A stretch of DNA of 64,000 bases. Origin: Vespula vulgaris. Taxonomy: Eukaryota > Arthropoda > Insecta > Hymenoptera > Vespidae. The notes beneath the pieces are model-generated. The model was not told the DNA's origin. It saw only the letters and a program-made list of their open reading frames with translations, and made no database searches. Each line of letters begins with the position of its first letter. The stretch's first letter is position 1. The stretch lies in assembly GCF_905475345.1 (NCBI RefSeq), contig NC_066605.1:3621501-3685500 (forward strand). Direction: 5' to 3'. This document shows positions 10,436 through 22,749 of this stretch, piece by piece. A program made the translations under genes and the position numbers.

Positions 10436-12760
10436 TTACATTAGGAAATTATAATTAGGAAACAAAGATTTGTTAGAATGAACATTATAATTGTCGGTAG
10501 ATGTGTATCTTACACGTGCACTTTTACGATTCGCATAATCATTTGCAATACTTCTAATACTTTTCTTCCTTTTTACATAAAATCTTGACGACTTAATCAA
10601 CGAAATACGATCTATCATCGACATATTTTTCTTTTCACAAATGAAAACACACTTTTCTATGAATACAACTTCTCAAAACGATATCAATTGAGGAAAAAAA
10701 AATAAACGATATTATACTGATAAGGAGAACCAGTTGATGCTTAATTATATCATGGAATTTCTTTTCAATTGTTGAATCTTTTATCCGACTCATTATACTA
10801 TTATTGAAAAATTTCAGCAACCTAAAATGTGTAGTGTTTTATCGTACGTATAAATGAAAATTTATATCAGATGTTTTTGTTTTTACTGAAAATTGATAAT
10901 ATCAGTTTGGTGGTATCAAAATGGATTATATTAGAATAAAACTAAAACTATCTACATATCATATTGCAATATAAATCACATTGTACGGTATTCTAAAATT
11001 TATAATACTGTTTACTTTGTCAGTCGTATAGATTGCTGGTTTCCGATATTTACAAATTTATAATTTAATATTGAATATTAATAATAAAGCTATAAACAGT
11101 GTGTAACGAAACTACGTAATAAAATTTCAAGAATGAATTCTTTATATGTAAGGAAAAAAAATAGGTACTATCGATAAATAAGGAAAATATGTTATATATA
11201 TGTCTCCGCGTATAATATGAGGAAAAAAATTCTATTTCAACTTAAATTTAATTCGATTCAAATTTAATTAGACAGATTCGAAAAAGCTCAATTTCTCAGT
11301 TATATGATTATTGATTATGATTTTATAATTAGTATAATCCAAATGTTTATTTTATTTGCCAAAATTAAATCTAAAATATTAATTATATTATGTTCAAATA
11401 TGTAACCAAGTTTGTTGATATATATGCATAATTTGCTGAATATTTTTTTATTAAATTAGCGCGCATTAAATACCTTTAATACACGCTAATAAGTTACCAC
11501 ATTCACAACCATAAATAAGCATATTTTAGAGTATATTCAAGTAACAGGTGGATGTTTCGAATATTTCACATAAAGAAACATCAATAGAGTGTATCGTAAT
11601 TCTAATAAATAAACATAATTTGAGTGCAATAAAAGTATACTTGGAAGTCATATAACATTAAGCTTTTCTGGACTTATGTCGATAGAATTTATTAAGTCTT
11701 CTCTATATATAATAAATCCATTTTAATGGATAGAATTTAATAATGGAAAGATTTAATAATAAATGTTATTTAATATTTTTTTTTATAATACTTCCATTAT
11801 TTTTATAATACTTGAATCCTTCCAGAAGAAGTAGAAGCCATTTTTCCTCCTCTAGTATCAACTTTATCACTTTCTTTACAAGCGGATCTCCCGAATTCTA
11901 TAAATAAATATTTTTCTTCGTTTTCACATACTTACTATTATACGTATATACACATACATGGAATAACATATGTATCATACTCACTGCAAATTTATAATAA
12001 ACTATATCACAAAAGACAGCAAGTTGATAAGTACAATGAAAGAAAGGGTAAAATGTAGTATAAATAAAAAATTGAAAAAATTTCCAGATAAAAATATTTT
12101 ATCTTAATTGTAACAGCTTTCATGATCAAACTCTGTAAATTATATCTTCTTTCATAAAAAGAATCAGTAACCATTATAGTGATTCCTTTCTCTACTCTCC
12201 AAATTGCTACATCATTGATCTCAGTTCTATTTGTACCAAGTGAATACCATTCTCATAAAATATTTTTCAATTGTAAACAGTATTGCAACAGATCAATATT
12301 TCTATATTGAAACTTAAATGAAATATATTATCTAGTGAACTGTAACAATAATTGTAATCATTGTAATGAATTATATAAATGAACATCACACAGCAAAAAT
12401 ACTTATTGCTACGGAAAATTCATTAATCATGCTGTAATTAGAAATCACCGCTATATAATACGATCGTACAATTCGTTTTATGTAGTACGACGATTTGTAC
12501 AATTGTAAAAAATACAAGTTCATGCTCGCAACACCTTCGCGAGATACTTCATTTGAACACCACTGTTGTCATTTCCATTTCTGAGAAAAAGAAAAAAATA
12601 TATTAGAAATTCTGAATATAAGAAAATTGCAAATTTCGATTCACATAATTTGCAAATATCTAAGATAAAAGCAGTCTGTTCGTCGTCGATAAAAGAATCT
12701 TACTATCTTGCGATTTTCGAGAGAAAAAAAGAACAACTATCTTTAATCATGCAATAAACA
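10436..12760 (-). pseudogene. IR75-like receptor pseudogene with a large internal deletion
   Basis: Diverged tandem copy of the receptor at 443-3421. Matching pieces, in gene order on the minus strand: exon 1 remains about 12755-12615, exon 2 about 12577-12108, the last part of exon 5 about 12062-11987, exon 6 about 11903-11810, exon 7 about 11056-10871, exon 8 about 10822-10436. Exon 8 is split into two frames (FHDIIKHQ..., then SLIKSSRFYVKRKKSIRSIA). Exons 3 and 4 and most of exon 5 are missing: near 12060 the sequence passes directly from the part matching ~1850 of the intact gene to the part matching ~2640, removing the S1 lobe, M1, pore and M3. Exon 7 and exon 2 also carry stops and frameshifts. 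It is a clear pseudogene. Confidence 0.88.
11165..11245. repeat. Copy of receptor 3'-flank sequence lying inside pseudogene intron 6
   Basis: The stretch from CGATAAATAAGGAAAA to TTCTATTTCAACTTAAA, including TGTCTCCGCGTATAATATGA, closely matches 9613-9690 beside the last-exon fragment and more weakly 10305-10390. Here it sits within what corresponds to an intron of the intact gene. Confidence 0.7.
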
Positions 12761-12779
12761 TTATTTATTTTAATGTCGA

Positions 12780-13050
12780 TATTTGTCAAACTTAATCAAT
12801 GATTACGTTCTATAGAAATTGATGGAAAAATATTTATATGTCAAAGATGCACGGGATTAAATTTCTAAACTGTTGAATGAATTATTATTACTTTGTGTAT
12901 ACCGGGTGTCATGCAAATAGAAGTGCACGTAATGTATGTGTGCACTATGTATATTAGCGCGATGAAAATAATACTATCTGTGATGACATATTATCGATTA
13001 ATAAACGTTAATAAATATTATTGACAAATAAACGTTCTTTTCATTTTCCT
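12780..13050 (-). promoter_or_regulatory. Duplicated receptor upstream region
   Basis: Parallels 3440-3700 upstream of the intact receptor: both carry a TAAACT-TT-A-GA-TTA stretch, a GGGTGTCATGCAA / GGGATCACGCAA block, a TGACAT...TTATCGAT segment and AATAAACGTTYTTTTCATTT. Shared sequence beyond the start codon shows the duplication included the probable promoter. Functional sites cannot be named. Confidence 0.5.
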
Positions 13051-14200
13051 CTTTCGCTTTTTTCTCTCTTCTTTGGTATGTAAATATACAAAGTGTCGAT
13101 CCAGAAATATCCGATCAATCATCTACTGATTGAATTATCAGAATATACAATAAGATAACGTTGCAGGACATTGAGTCAGCTAGAAAGTGCATATAAATAT
13201 TTTTTTTTAATCTTTTTTATTTTAAGAAGGTTAATTTTTATATTCTTTTAAATGGATATCTACGATTTCTTTGATATATTGATATCATAGTTTACATTCA
13301 AAATTATTTCTTGAAAACATTACTATTTGCTAAAAAAAATTGCTATTTATTATTTATGAGATAATCAGCATCTTAAATATTAAAGTAGTTGCTTTTTGCA
13401 ATTTGAAAAGCAATCGTCAGTCTATGTAATATTTTTAAATCGAACAAACAAATAATATATTTGTTTTTATTATCGCAACGGTACAGCAATGCCAAAATTT
13501 GATGGTGACGTTATTTTCGACGGAACAACTCAGCCAATTGCAATGACGTATGGTACGGTGTCACAGGTTCGTATGATTGCTACATTCAAGATATATGTCA
13601 ACTGCAATGCACATTTAATGGATGACAAAATACCAAAATTTTTCTTTTATCACGATGTCCTTTTGAGTTTCTTGTTAAATTAGAAAGATTTTCATAGATG
13701 GAACTCACCATTTGTTTAATAACCTAATCACCATGTATTGGAATAGAATTTATTCCTAGTTTTGCTTTTATTTCTAACTCGAGTTATTTCAATGAATTCA
13801 CTCTCCTTTGATTTATATGTTAAATCATTTATTTATATATTACATTGATTTATTATATATTATTATATATGATATGTTAAATAAATTTGATTCGTATCTT
13901 TAATTTGTTATTGAAAAAAATAATAGAATATTCATAATTATTATTAACACCAAAACTAAAAATATATTATAATAATATAATATAAATATATAATTATTGT
14001 AAAAATTATTTTGGAAGCATTGGAGTTCGTAAAAATATTTTCGTACCTTTAACAGAAATACGTTGATTATTACTAATTTTTTAATTATGTATAGAATACG
14101 TCGTATTTTTTTTGTGTAAATTGTCGTAAATTTTTATTTTGTGTAAAATTTATATTTAATCATGTCAAACATGACACTTTCCCGCTCTTTTTTACAAAGA
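13051..14200. other. Intergenic DNA before RpL6, with one unidentified small ORF
   Basis: Mostly AT-rich sequence. An ORF at 13489-13683 (plus, 64 residues, starting MPKFDGDVIFDGTTQPIAMT) is preceded by an acceptor-like ACAG and contains an ACAG-GTTCGT donor-like site, so its first 80 bases could be an exon or an exon relic. I do not recognise it and it has no supporting context. Confidence 0.3.
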
Positions 14201-14215
14201 TAGTCGAGAATTCTC

Positions 14216-14301
14216 GATATAGATATCGATATTTAAGGTTTTCATTCATTGAAGCCCGATAGATGGAATTGTGTTGCATATCTTTTAGCTTTCCGACAGT
14301 G
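14216..14301 (+). promoter_or_regulatory. RpL6 core promoter and noncoding exon 1
   Basis: A TATCGATA sequence at 14224-14231 matches the insect DRE element. A pyrimidine tract, TATCTTTTAGC around 14279-14288, fits the TCT initiator and 5' TOP start of ribosomal protein genes, placing transcription start near 14282. The short exon 1 ends ...CCGACAGTG at 14301 with donor GTAAGA; the intron runs to the acceptor CATAG at 14568-14572, directly before the ATG. The roles are inferred from known ribosomal protein promoters. Confidence 0.7.
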
Positions 14302-14572
14302 GTAAGAGTGTGACTGGAATGTGAATCGAAATATTCAAGAAAACTTATAATGTATGTTTTCCAATTAACTGAATGTTCTATCTTTTATATTCTTTTTCTA
14401 CAATTTGGACTACACTTTTCTGTTCCAACACAATTTTATAAAAATACCAGGATAGTTATTTAACTTTATAATCCAACGTGGATAAACTTAACCTAAGATT
14501 AGACTTCAATAATAGGTTTTATAAACGATGATTATAGTAACATATTTATAATTATTTTTGATGTTTCCATAG

Positions 14573-15439
14573 ATGTCGGATACAAAAACAAAATCACCGG
14601 AAAAAACTGCGCCAGCAGCTACAATTTCGGCCAAGAAGAAAGGTACGAAGAAATCTAAGCCAAGAAATTATGATCTAGGAAATGGTGTTTATAGATTTAG
14701 CCGTTCACGCATGTACCACAAAAAGGCTATTTATAAATTTTTAGATAAAAAAACACCTAAAATCGTAAGTAATGTAATAAGATCTCTCTAAACAAACATC
14801 TTATTTACAAAACATTGGAAACAATTCATGAAAATCTTCTTTTATAGGTAAAACTTAAAAAACCATTGACTAGCGAAAAAGAAATAGGTGGTGATAAGAA
14901 TGGAGAAAAACGAGTTGTTCTATTAAAGAAAAGAAGGGCTAATTATCCTACAGCAGATCCTATTGCAAAAAAACATGCCAAGAAATGCTTCCATGAACAC
15001 CGTCGATACTTAAGACCTTCTTTAGTTCCAGGAACTATTTGTATTTTGTTAGCTGGATCTCACAAAGGGAAACGTGTTGTTTTCTTGAAACAATTGAAAA
15101 CAGGATTATTATTAGTTACAGGTTGGTTTTGATATTATATTTTCGCTAACTCTATCCATAACAATATGTATAAATAATCAGTCATATATAAAAAATAACA
15201 GTCTATAGATGTCCATGTAAATATCGAATATATTTTTAAATATAAAAATAAAGTTTAACAAGAAAAATTTTGCATGACTTTAAGTCACATGTAAAATACA
15301 TGCAAATAATTATCATGATCTTCCCAAGTTATGAAAATCAACATAGTTTCTTTAAATATAATTCTTTTTTTATACTTATATAATAATGGTCATTTGTAAT
15401 AAAAATCATATCTACTATATATATATATTGCATCTTTTG

Positions 15440-15498
<59 letters not shown>

Positions 15499-15942
15499 GT
15501 AAAAAGAAGTGTAATTATTTGTCAATTAATATTGTTTATAAATTACAAGCTTAATTATCTACAAGACTTAATAAATATAAATTTTTATGTATTAGGTCCA
15601 TTCCTGATCAATGGTTGCCCACTGCGAAGAATAAATCAGAACTATGTCATAGCAACTTCTACACGCATTGATCTTTCTGGACTGAAATTACCAGAACACA
15701 TAAATGATGAATATTTCAAAAGGAAACGTGAGAAACGGTTAAAGAAAGAGGAGGGTGATATCTTCAGTAAAAAGATGGATGAATACAAGCCAAGCGATCA
15801 AAGAAAATTGGATCAGAAAACTTTAGACAAATTTATAATAGAAAAAATTAAAAAGAATCCAGACAAGAAACTATTGTTCACCTATCTATCAGCTATGTTT
15901 GGTTTACGAAGCAGTCAATATCCCCACAGATTAAAATTCTAA
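14573..15942 (+). CDS. RpL6: Ribosomal protein L6 (eL6), three coding exons, complete
   Basis: Large-subunit ribosomal protein eL6, a 60S component that binds 28S rRNA. Coding exons are 14573-14764, 14848-15121 and 15596-15942, with donors GTAAGT and GTTGGT and acceptors TATAG and ATTAG; phases fit and give 270 residues. The amino end is lysine-rich (SAKKKGTKKSKPRNYDLGNG), followed by VYRFSRSRMYHKKAIYKFL. The central eL6 domain has LRPSLVPGTICILLAGSHKG and KRVVFLKQLKTGLLLVTG, continuing across the intron into PF.ING.PLRR and YVIATSTRID. The carboxy end is DKKLLFTYLSAMFGLRSSQY. The start follows the intron acceptor directly and the initiator Met precedes the usual lysine-rich extension. Length is close to the fly protein. 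Coding sequence is less AT-rich than its surroundings and has no disruption. It is a single-copy housekeeping gene with no partner beside it. Confidence 0.97.
15442..15492. repeat. (TA)n microsatellite in the last RpL6 intron
   Basis: About 25 TA repeats in the intron between 15121 and 15596. Confidence 0.95.
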
Positions 15943-15983
15943 TATGTAGTTACAACTAACTTATATGTAACTATGTGAACAAA

Positions 15984-16057
15984 ATTAAAGAAAATGACCT
16001 TATCTTTTATGTGTTTTATAATTAACTACCTATTTAATCATTTAGCTATAAAATAAA
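15984..16057 (+). promoter_or_regulatory. RpL6 polyadenylation signals
   Basis: ATTAAA at 15984-15989, about 42 bases after the stop, and AATAAA at 16052-16057. Either could direct 3'-end formation of the RpL6 transcript. Confidence 0.5.
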
Positions 16058-16059
16058 AA

Positions 16060-17870
16060 TATTTTGTATTCTTTACCCAAAAAAAAAACATAATAAAAAC
16101 TTAATCTTCAGAAATTGAGAATAAGAAAGTAGAATGAAATTAAAAACAATAATTTTTGCTTAGAAAAATCAGATTTAAAGTATTATCCATAAATGACATT
16201 GCTTTTTTCAATAATTTTAATATTTTTTTTATATGTTATTGAAATCATGCATTAGAAATATTAAACTTTATTTTATTTTATTCTTTTATACAAAATTACA
16301 ATAATCACTAATATATATCTATAAATTTCTTATTTAATACTTGTATAATTTTAACACTATAAAATTTTTTAACATCATTCGGAAAACATTTAGAAAATAT
16401 ATCATTTAATTCATCAGAAATAATATATTGCATAATCTTATCTATAGTTATACAGATGCAATTGATAATTATTAATTTAAATTAAAAAATTAAAATATTA
16501 AATACTATATATTTTTATAAAAATTTACGTTAAATTATTAATTGTTATGTTATATGACATTATAAATTTAAATTCAAGATACATGTACATACACACATAT
16601 TCTTTTGAAATTAATAAAATACTTCTCTCTTTAAAATATGTGTTGTATTGAAATTTCAAAGATTAAACAAAATAATACACTTCATTGTTTTCACAATGAA
16701 ATAATGAAATATAACACATTTGTCTAATATGTTAGAGCCTGTTTTTAATTCTGTACAAAATTTAACAGAGTTGTATATTGTTTAATTATTATAATTATTA
16801 TGGTATAATTATTCAATTATCGTAATTTTTATTATTGAAACATTTGTTTATTAATAAGTAAACTCAACTTTTAGATTATTTATTTTAAACTATATATTTA
16901 CATATAAAAACGTACACTTGAATATACATAGATACATTTAAATATAAACAATGATGTATTTAGTAACTATATAATATATTAACATGTTTAATTGTTAAAA
17001 TAGTAAAAATGAATGAAGATCTTATACAACAAAAATTGAAAGACCTTTACTATCACTAAGTGAATTTTATAAGTGAAATTTGATTAAAAGATTCTATAAA
17101 ATGATTTATTTTGAAAAATAAATTATGATTATATAATACTTTTTTTACATATTCTTTAACATAAGTATGAGTTTTACAATTTGTTAATTTATTTATTCGT
17201 ACAAATAAAGTAATAATAATTACATGTAGCAGAAAAAATTTGTTAACGTTATAATTATCATATAAGTGGATACTTCATTTTATGGTTATGTTTTATTTTG
17301 TATAGTGTATAATAAAATATCAAAATTTGTAAAAACGAAAATTACAATTAAGTGATTTACATGACATAAATAATGATAATGGATGTTTACTGAGAAATCT
17401 TGATCAAGAAATGTATATTGTGTTACACGTAACTTATATCTTCTAGATAAACTCACACAAAATTTTATATATATATATACATTTGTATGTATAATATGAC
17501 GTATTTTATTTTCTAATATTAATATAGATACAGAAAAATGTATTACATATCAACTTCAAAGTACAAGCAATTGGAACTAATAATATTTTAAATATTAAGA
17601 AAGAAAGGAAGATATTAAACTTCAATTATAAGAGCCTAAAACAAAAAGGTGCTTTAATTATATCTAACAGATAGTTTTCATTCTTCTATTATATCTGACA
17701 AATGACAAGGTAGCGCTGTAGAATATAAAACATTTTATTCTTACTGTTAATATAATTGTGTAAGTATGACTTTATTATAGAGATACATAATATATTTTAG
17801 TTTTAAATAATTGCATTAGTTCATAAAGCGATTAATAATATTATAATTCAATAGGACTACTTAGATATAA
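16060..17870. other. Extremely AT-rich intergenic DNA
   Basis: No ORF of note, RNA gene or clear repeat. Short TA runs occur near 17467-17480. Confidence 0.45.
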
Positions 17871-17874
17871 AATA

Positions 17875-19614
17875 ATGATTACTGGACCTAAGATATACAC
17901 AGGAGGTATTATTTTATTAGAAAAAGATAAATTTAGAGAAATTGATGGAAAAACAGAAAATTTATCTATCACTAATATGTAATATTTTAACTTGAACTTT
18001 GTAAGTTTTTAAAATAATCAATGAGAATGTATTATTCATGTTTATAATATTTTTAAGTATTTCAACATTGCGAAAACTACTCAGAAAATTCAAACTTCTA
18101 TAACAATAAAAACTGGGAGATTGATAATTTTTAAGTCAATTTGGAAGAAGTTATATAAATTGAGTAATTAAGTTAGGAAATAGATAACAACACATGTTAT
18201 AACTATACTAAATAGATTAGAATAACTAGAATAACTTGTCTAGTGTAAGAAATAAATAACAAAATTTTATTCATCCAAAAGATCCAATTAAAAAGAATGA
18301 CAAATATAAAAAGAATAATATTAATAAAATTTTCGATACAGATAATGAGTCATTAAAAATAATAAATGAAATTCAATATATCGTGTTTACCTGATGTGTA
18401 TTTAAGAATAACGAAGAAACAGATAAAAATGAAAAAAATTTTGAGTATTATCTGAAGAAAATATTATGAGATCATAATATGAGAAATGATATAATGCAAT
18501 ATTAAAAAACAAAGTGACATATTTTTCAATGGATAATTTAAAATTTGATGATGTTAATGTTTGTAAGAAACACTAGAAAAAAGAATTCAGTAAAAGGATT
18601 TAATAAAATATCTAATATGAAAGGAAATTTTCAACTAAGTAAAACATTCTTGTAAAATATTAATTCTGTAAAAGGCAAAAATTGTGTTGAAATATTAAAA
18701 CTTAATAGGATTAATACAAATGAAACATCATCTACTTCACAAATTAATATGCACGAAGTCAAAAAAAAAAAATTGGAGATAAAAGATCTATAATATGACT
18801 TAATATTAATATTTTCAGCAAATATTAGTATATGACAACATATACAGAATTATATACAAAACATAATATTTGTATTTTAGAGATTGATGTTACTACCATT
18901 TATTAATTGATTAAAAATACATTACATAAAAAAAATATCAAATCAAAAGAATGGTGCAAAAAAATCTCTGACTTTATAAAAGCAAAAGAATTATATGAAC
19001 AAATACTAATGGAAATTTTATCTTCATTTGTGATGTAATTAAAGAAACTGTAAAAGAAATAGTTCAGAAACGTTTAAAAAACATTTACAACTGTATAAGA
19101 ACAATTCACTACATTTGAAAAATTGTCTAGAAAAAATTCTTTTTAGTAATTAAAATAAACAATCTTTAATAAAATTGCAACTATAGATGTTGCTATTGCT
19201 TCCAAAGTATTATGTATTTTCTAACAAAATTTTAATATATTTACTAATATGTTTCTGTACTTTTTCTAGGTTATAGAAAGATTTTACGGGTTTAGTATTA
19301 ATTTTCCAAAAAAAAGGAAGCTTGCAAAAATTAATGATGATATAGAACATGAATTAAGAATGGTAATATTTTAAGATATATTAATCATAATATTTTATCA
19401 CTCATACATAATTGTATTGTTTATTACATATATGCTTTTATGTATTTTATCTATATATATTTCAATGATGTTTTAGACTTACCATAATGCAAAACTAAAA
19501 TTGAAACAATTGAATGCTTTGTTAAAATTGAAATTAAAACTAGATCGAAAAATAAAAGTTGTAAACATTAGGTCATCAGGTAAACATCAACAAAAAAGAA
19601 AATTGATAAAATAG
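17875..19614 (+). pseudogene. Unidentified lysine-rich gene, mostly decayed; two intact terminal exons
   Basis: I do not recognise this gene. The last two exons look genuine: 19270-19362 (acceptor TTTTTCTAG, donor GTAATA; begins VIERFYGFSINFPKKRKLAK) and 19477-19614 (acceptor ATGTTTTAG, stop TAG; TYHNAKLKLKQLNALLKLKL, then RSSGKHQQKRKLIK). The frames join in phase 0 without stops, giving 76 residues with an amphipathic, probably helical run. Upstream are scattered coding-like pieces: an ATG frame at 17875 (MITGPKIYTGGIILLEKDKF, then stop after 35 codons) and KSKEWCKKISDFIKAKELYE near 18940-19000, separated by frameshifts and stops. It is either a fast-evolving gene whose exons I cannot chain together or a pseudogene with its 3' end preserved. 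It is downstream of RpL6 in the same orientation. Confidence 0.4.
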
Positions 19615-20470
19615 AATGAAGGTACTGAAGTAACTAAATAAATTTATAAAATAATATATTTATAAAACTAACTAAATTTATAAAATTCTACTTTGTATTA
19701 TTTGATACAAAAGTTCGTTTATATTATCATTATTATATCATAATTATTTTATATTACTATTGCTCTGATTCCTACATTGTTTTCTATAGCAAATAATAAA
19801 GTTGATTTAACAAATAACATTTTAATTACATTACCATATACAATATTATATTTAAAATTTTAATAATCTATTTTTGTATGAATAAATTAATTATTTACAA
19901 TAATATTCATTACTGCTTTAAATTTGTCCTTGTAAGAAAGTCATGATGCTCCAATTTGAAACTCAAAAGAGAGTAAATTGAAGGGAGGAGTGTAAATTCA
20001 TTTTGGTTTTTTTTTTAATCCTCTGTAATGGTACTGCACTCCCATAGTACCATATATTGATTATATAAAAGCTATGGGCATTTTGCTATGGCATAGAACA
20101 ATCGCACCTTACTTCTCGGTATTGTAGAATTTAAATCTAAGTTGAGTGATAAAAACAAATAATAAAAATATTTTTTTTCTTTTTTTGTACTTTATGGATC
20201 TAAAAAATGAAATTAAAAATTATACTTCCAATATTAATTTATTGTTTCTATATGCACATTGTTTGTTATAAATGTATTTAATATTATTTATTATTATATT
20301 TTAAAAGCTTTTTTATTATTATAAAAATGCTTGCGTTTAACGCCAATCAAATTCAAACAATATTATTGAACTGTTTTAAATATATTTTTTATTTAAATTT
20401 GTCGAAGTTCTATTTTTATTATAATTTTAAAAACATTATCAAAATATATTTTTTAATAAGAGTCTAATAT
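19615..20470. other. AT-rich intergenic DNA
   Basis: A slightly less AT-rich patch at 19920-20130 contains GGGAGGAGTG and two near copies of GGTACTGCA / AGTACCATA. No gene is visible. Confidence 0.35.
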
Positions 20471-20477
20471 AAAAAGT

Positions 20478-20708
20478 ATGACAACAAATTCTTCTATTAC
20501 TTCTTATCTACAAAATTGGTTTGGTGTTCAATTTATTAAAGAAGTAAAAAGGAGAAAGAAACAAGTTTTATATATGATATTAATAGATGCAAATACTCCA
20601 ATAGATACAATCCCCACATGTTGTCCTATAACTGCTGTATTTAATATCCATGAAAATGATTCGATGATAAAGAAAATTAAAAATTTTTCTCTGTTTGAGA
20701 ACGATTAA
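20478..20708 (+). CDS. Hypothetical small protein, 76 residues
   Basis: Open frame from ATG to TAA encoding a protein of mixed composition (starts MTTNSSITSYLQNWFGVQFI, basic patch EVKRRKK, then LYMILIDANTPIDTIPTCCP). It stands out from shadows in this AT-rich region because it uses Trp, Cys, Pro and Asp and is not low-complexity. No signal peptide, obvious membrane span or known motif is visible, and no clear splice partner. It may be a single-exon gene, an exon, or chance. Confidence 0.3.
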   Translation: MTTNSSITSYLQNWFGVQFIKEVKRRKKQVLYMILIDANTPIDTIPTCCPITAVFNIHENDSMIKKIKNFSLFEND

Positions 20709-22740
20709 TATACGATAAAAAAGATATCTCTTAGAACAATAAACATAACAATCGAATCTTTTGTCACTGTTAACAAATATTTTACTGTTTACGAAATGAA
20801 GGATCGTTTTTAAATTTAATCGAATTTAATAGAATTTTTAAACAAAATGAGAGAATTCTTATTTCGAAAAAAAGCATTTACTGAACAAGAAGAAAAATTC
20901 TTTGTTAGTTTGCTTAAATGTTCATAAAAATATTCTTTTTTATAAGAGAAAAGGCATTCGTCGAAGCAAGTTCAAATTAGGAAAATCGTAGGAAATTGCA
21001 ACAAGAGGGTGAGAAAGAGAAAGAGAGAAAAAAGACTTGATGAATTAGTCATCGCTTTTGAGAGGGTGAGAATAATAAAAGAAGGGGATAGTGATCGAGT
21101 TAGGGAGTGGTCGTGTCACATTTTATCTTTGTGAACTTTTCTCTGGTCTTAAAAGGCCAGAAAGGGAAGAATGGTAAAAGGGGGATGGCAACAGATATCC
21201 CCAATTTTCTGTCCAATCGAATAAGGGTTGGTAAACAAACAGCTATTGATGACGATGATTATTATGTAGGGTGTGGCAAAAATTTATACACCCAAAATAT
21301 TTCTATTATTTATAAAAATATACAAAAATATTACATAGAAAATTTAAATGATATATAAGACAGACATAATGTGATATAGATACTTTATACGTGGGTATAG
21401 AGGTAAAAAAAATTTCAAAATCATCTCTTCTATTTAAATATGATACAATAATTTTTATTTGTGATAACCACTATTATGATGATTTCAACGTGTTAGTATT
21501 AAAAATCTTTAAAGGTTAAATGTAATGATAAAATCAATTTTTAATTAAAATAAAAATAATTATAATTAAAATAAGGCAATTAAAATAAAGTTCCTTACAT
21601 TATAAATGTTCGAAGTGTTGACTATTTGTATCGATGTAAAGTTACGATTTTTTTTTTGCGGAAGCCTATCCTTCAGTAATCCATTGTCTCACATTTTAAT
21701 CGACATTTCTTGAATTTTTTAATATTCCACAGAAAGAAATTTAATGGGGTTACGTCTGGAGAACGACATATTCATAAAATTGATCTACAAGTCTTATCTA
21801 TCGATTTGGACAAAGTTTATTAAATGAGATTGATCTTGATTATCACTGTGCTATTTATCTTAGTAATCAATTGATTACCGATATTCCATGGAATATTGTA
21901 ATAACGTTGCCATAATGTTTGCGTTTCCTTGCAATGTATTATTAGAATTTAAATACAAGAAACAAATTTTAATACTAAATACAACAGAATCTAAATACTT
22001 GCAAGAAGATTTGTATTTACATAGAAATAAGCATTTACAAAAATAAATCCAGGGATAATAAAATCATAATTCCACAATTCGAAATAATAATAATAATTTT
22101 ATGATCGTTAGTGTTTTTGAATGATCGTTAATATTAATATACTGAAATTGTCATAAAAGCAGCTATCACATAGCGATAAACAAAAAATTTCACTTACAAA
22201 GAAATGATCTTAAAATCTCTTGTATATCTCCAGCCACATATAAAATATTTATATCGCATTATACCATGAAACTTTTGTATATTTATAAAACTTTTTCATA
22301 TTATTGTAGATAATGGAAATATTTTGGATGAATAAAGTTTTTTCTCCACCTTGTATATGAATGTATCCACTAAAACTCGATTTAATATATATTAATAGCT
22401 TCGTTCAATAGAACGAACAGCTTTGCAATTGTTGTAAGAGTTTTGACTGAACACTACCAATTACTTTATATTTTTCCAACATGTTTACCTAATAATTTTT
22501 TGTAGTATAGTAAATGTAGGCTTATTAGGTGCAGCACGATAAAAAATTTTCTCAGTTCAAAATTAAGACGTCAAAAATAGAAAAAGTCAGACGAAAATGG
22601 AATTATATATATGCATAATAATATCAATTAAAATAATTAATATTTATTAACATAAATAATGTTATTAACGTTAATTATAAATATTAGGAAGGTTTTTTTT
22701 CAATTTCGTTAACATCAATTCTAAATGACGAACATATATA
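20709..22740. other. Intergenic or intronic DNA
   Basis: A purine-rich patch of higher GC at about 21000-21260 (GAGAGGGTGAGA, AAAGGGGGATGG) contains an 83-residue open frame at 21107-21358 that I cannot assign. The remainder is AT-rich with no gene. Confidence 0.35.
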
Positions 22741-22749
22741 AATACTGTC

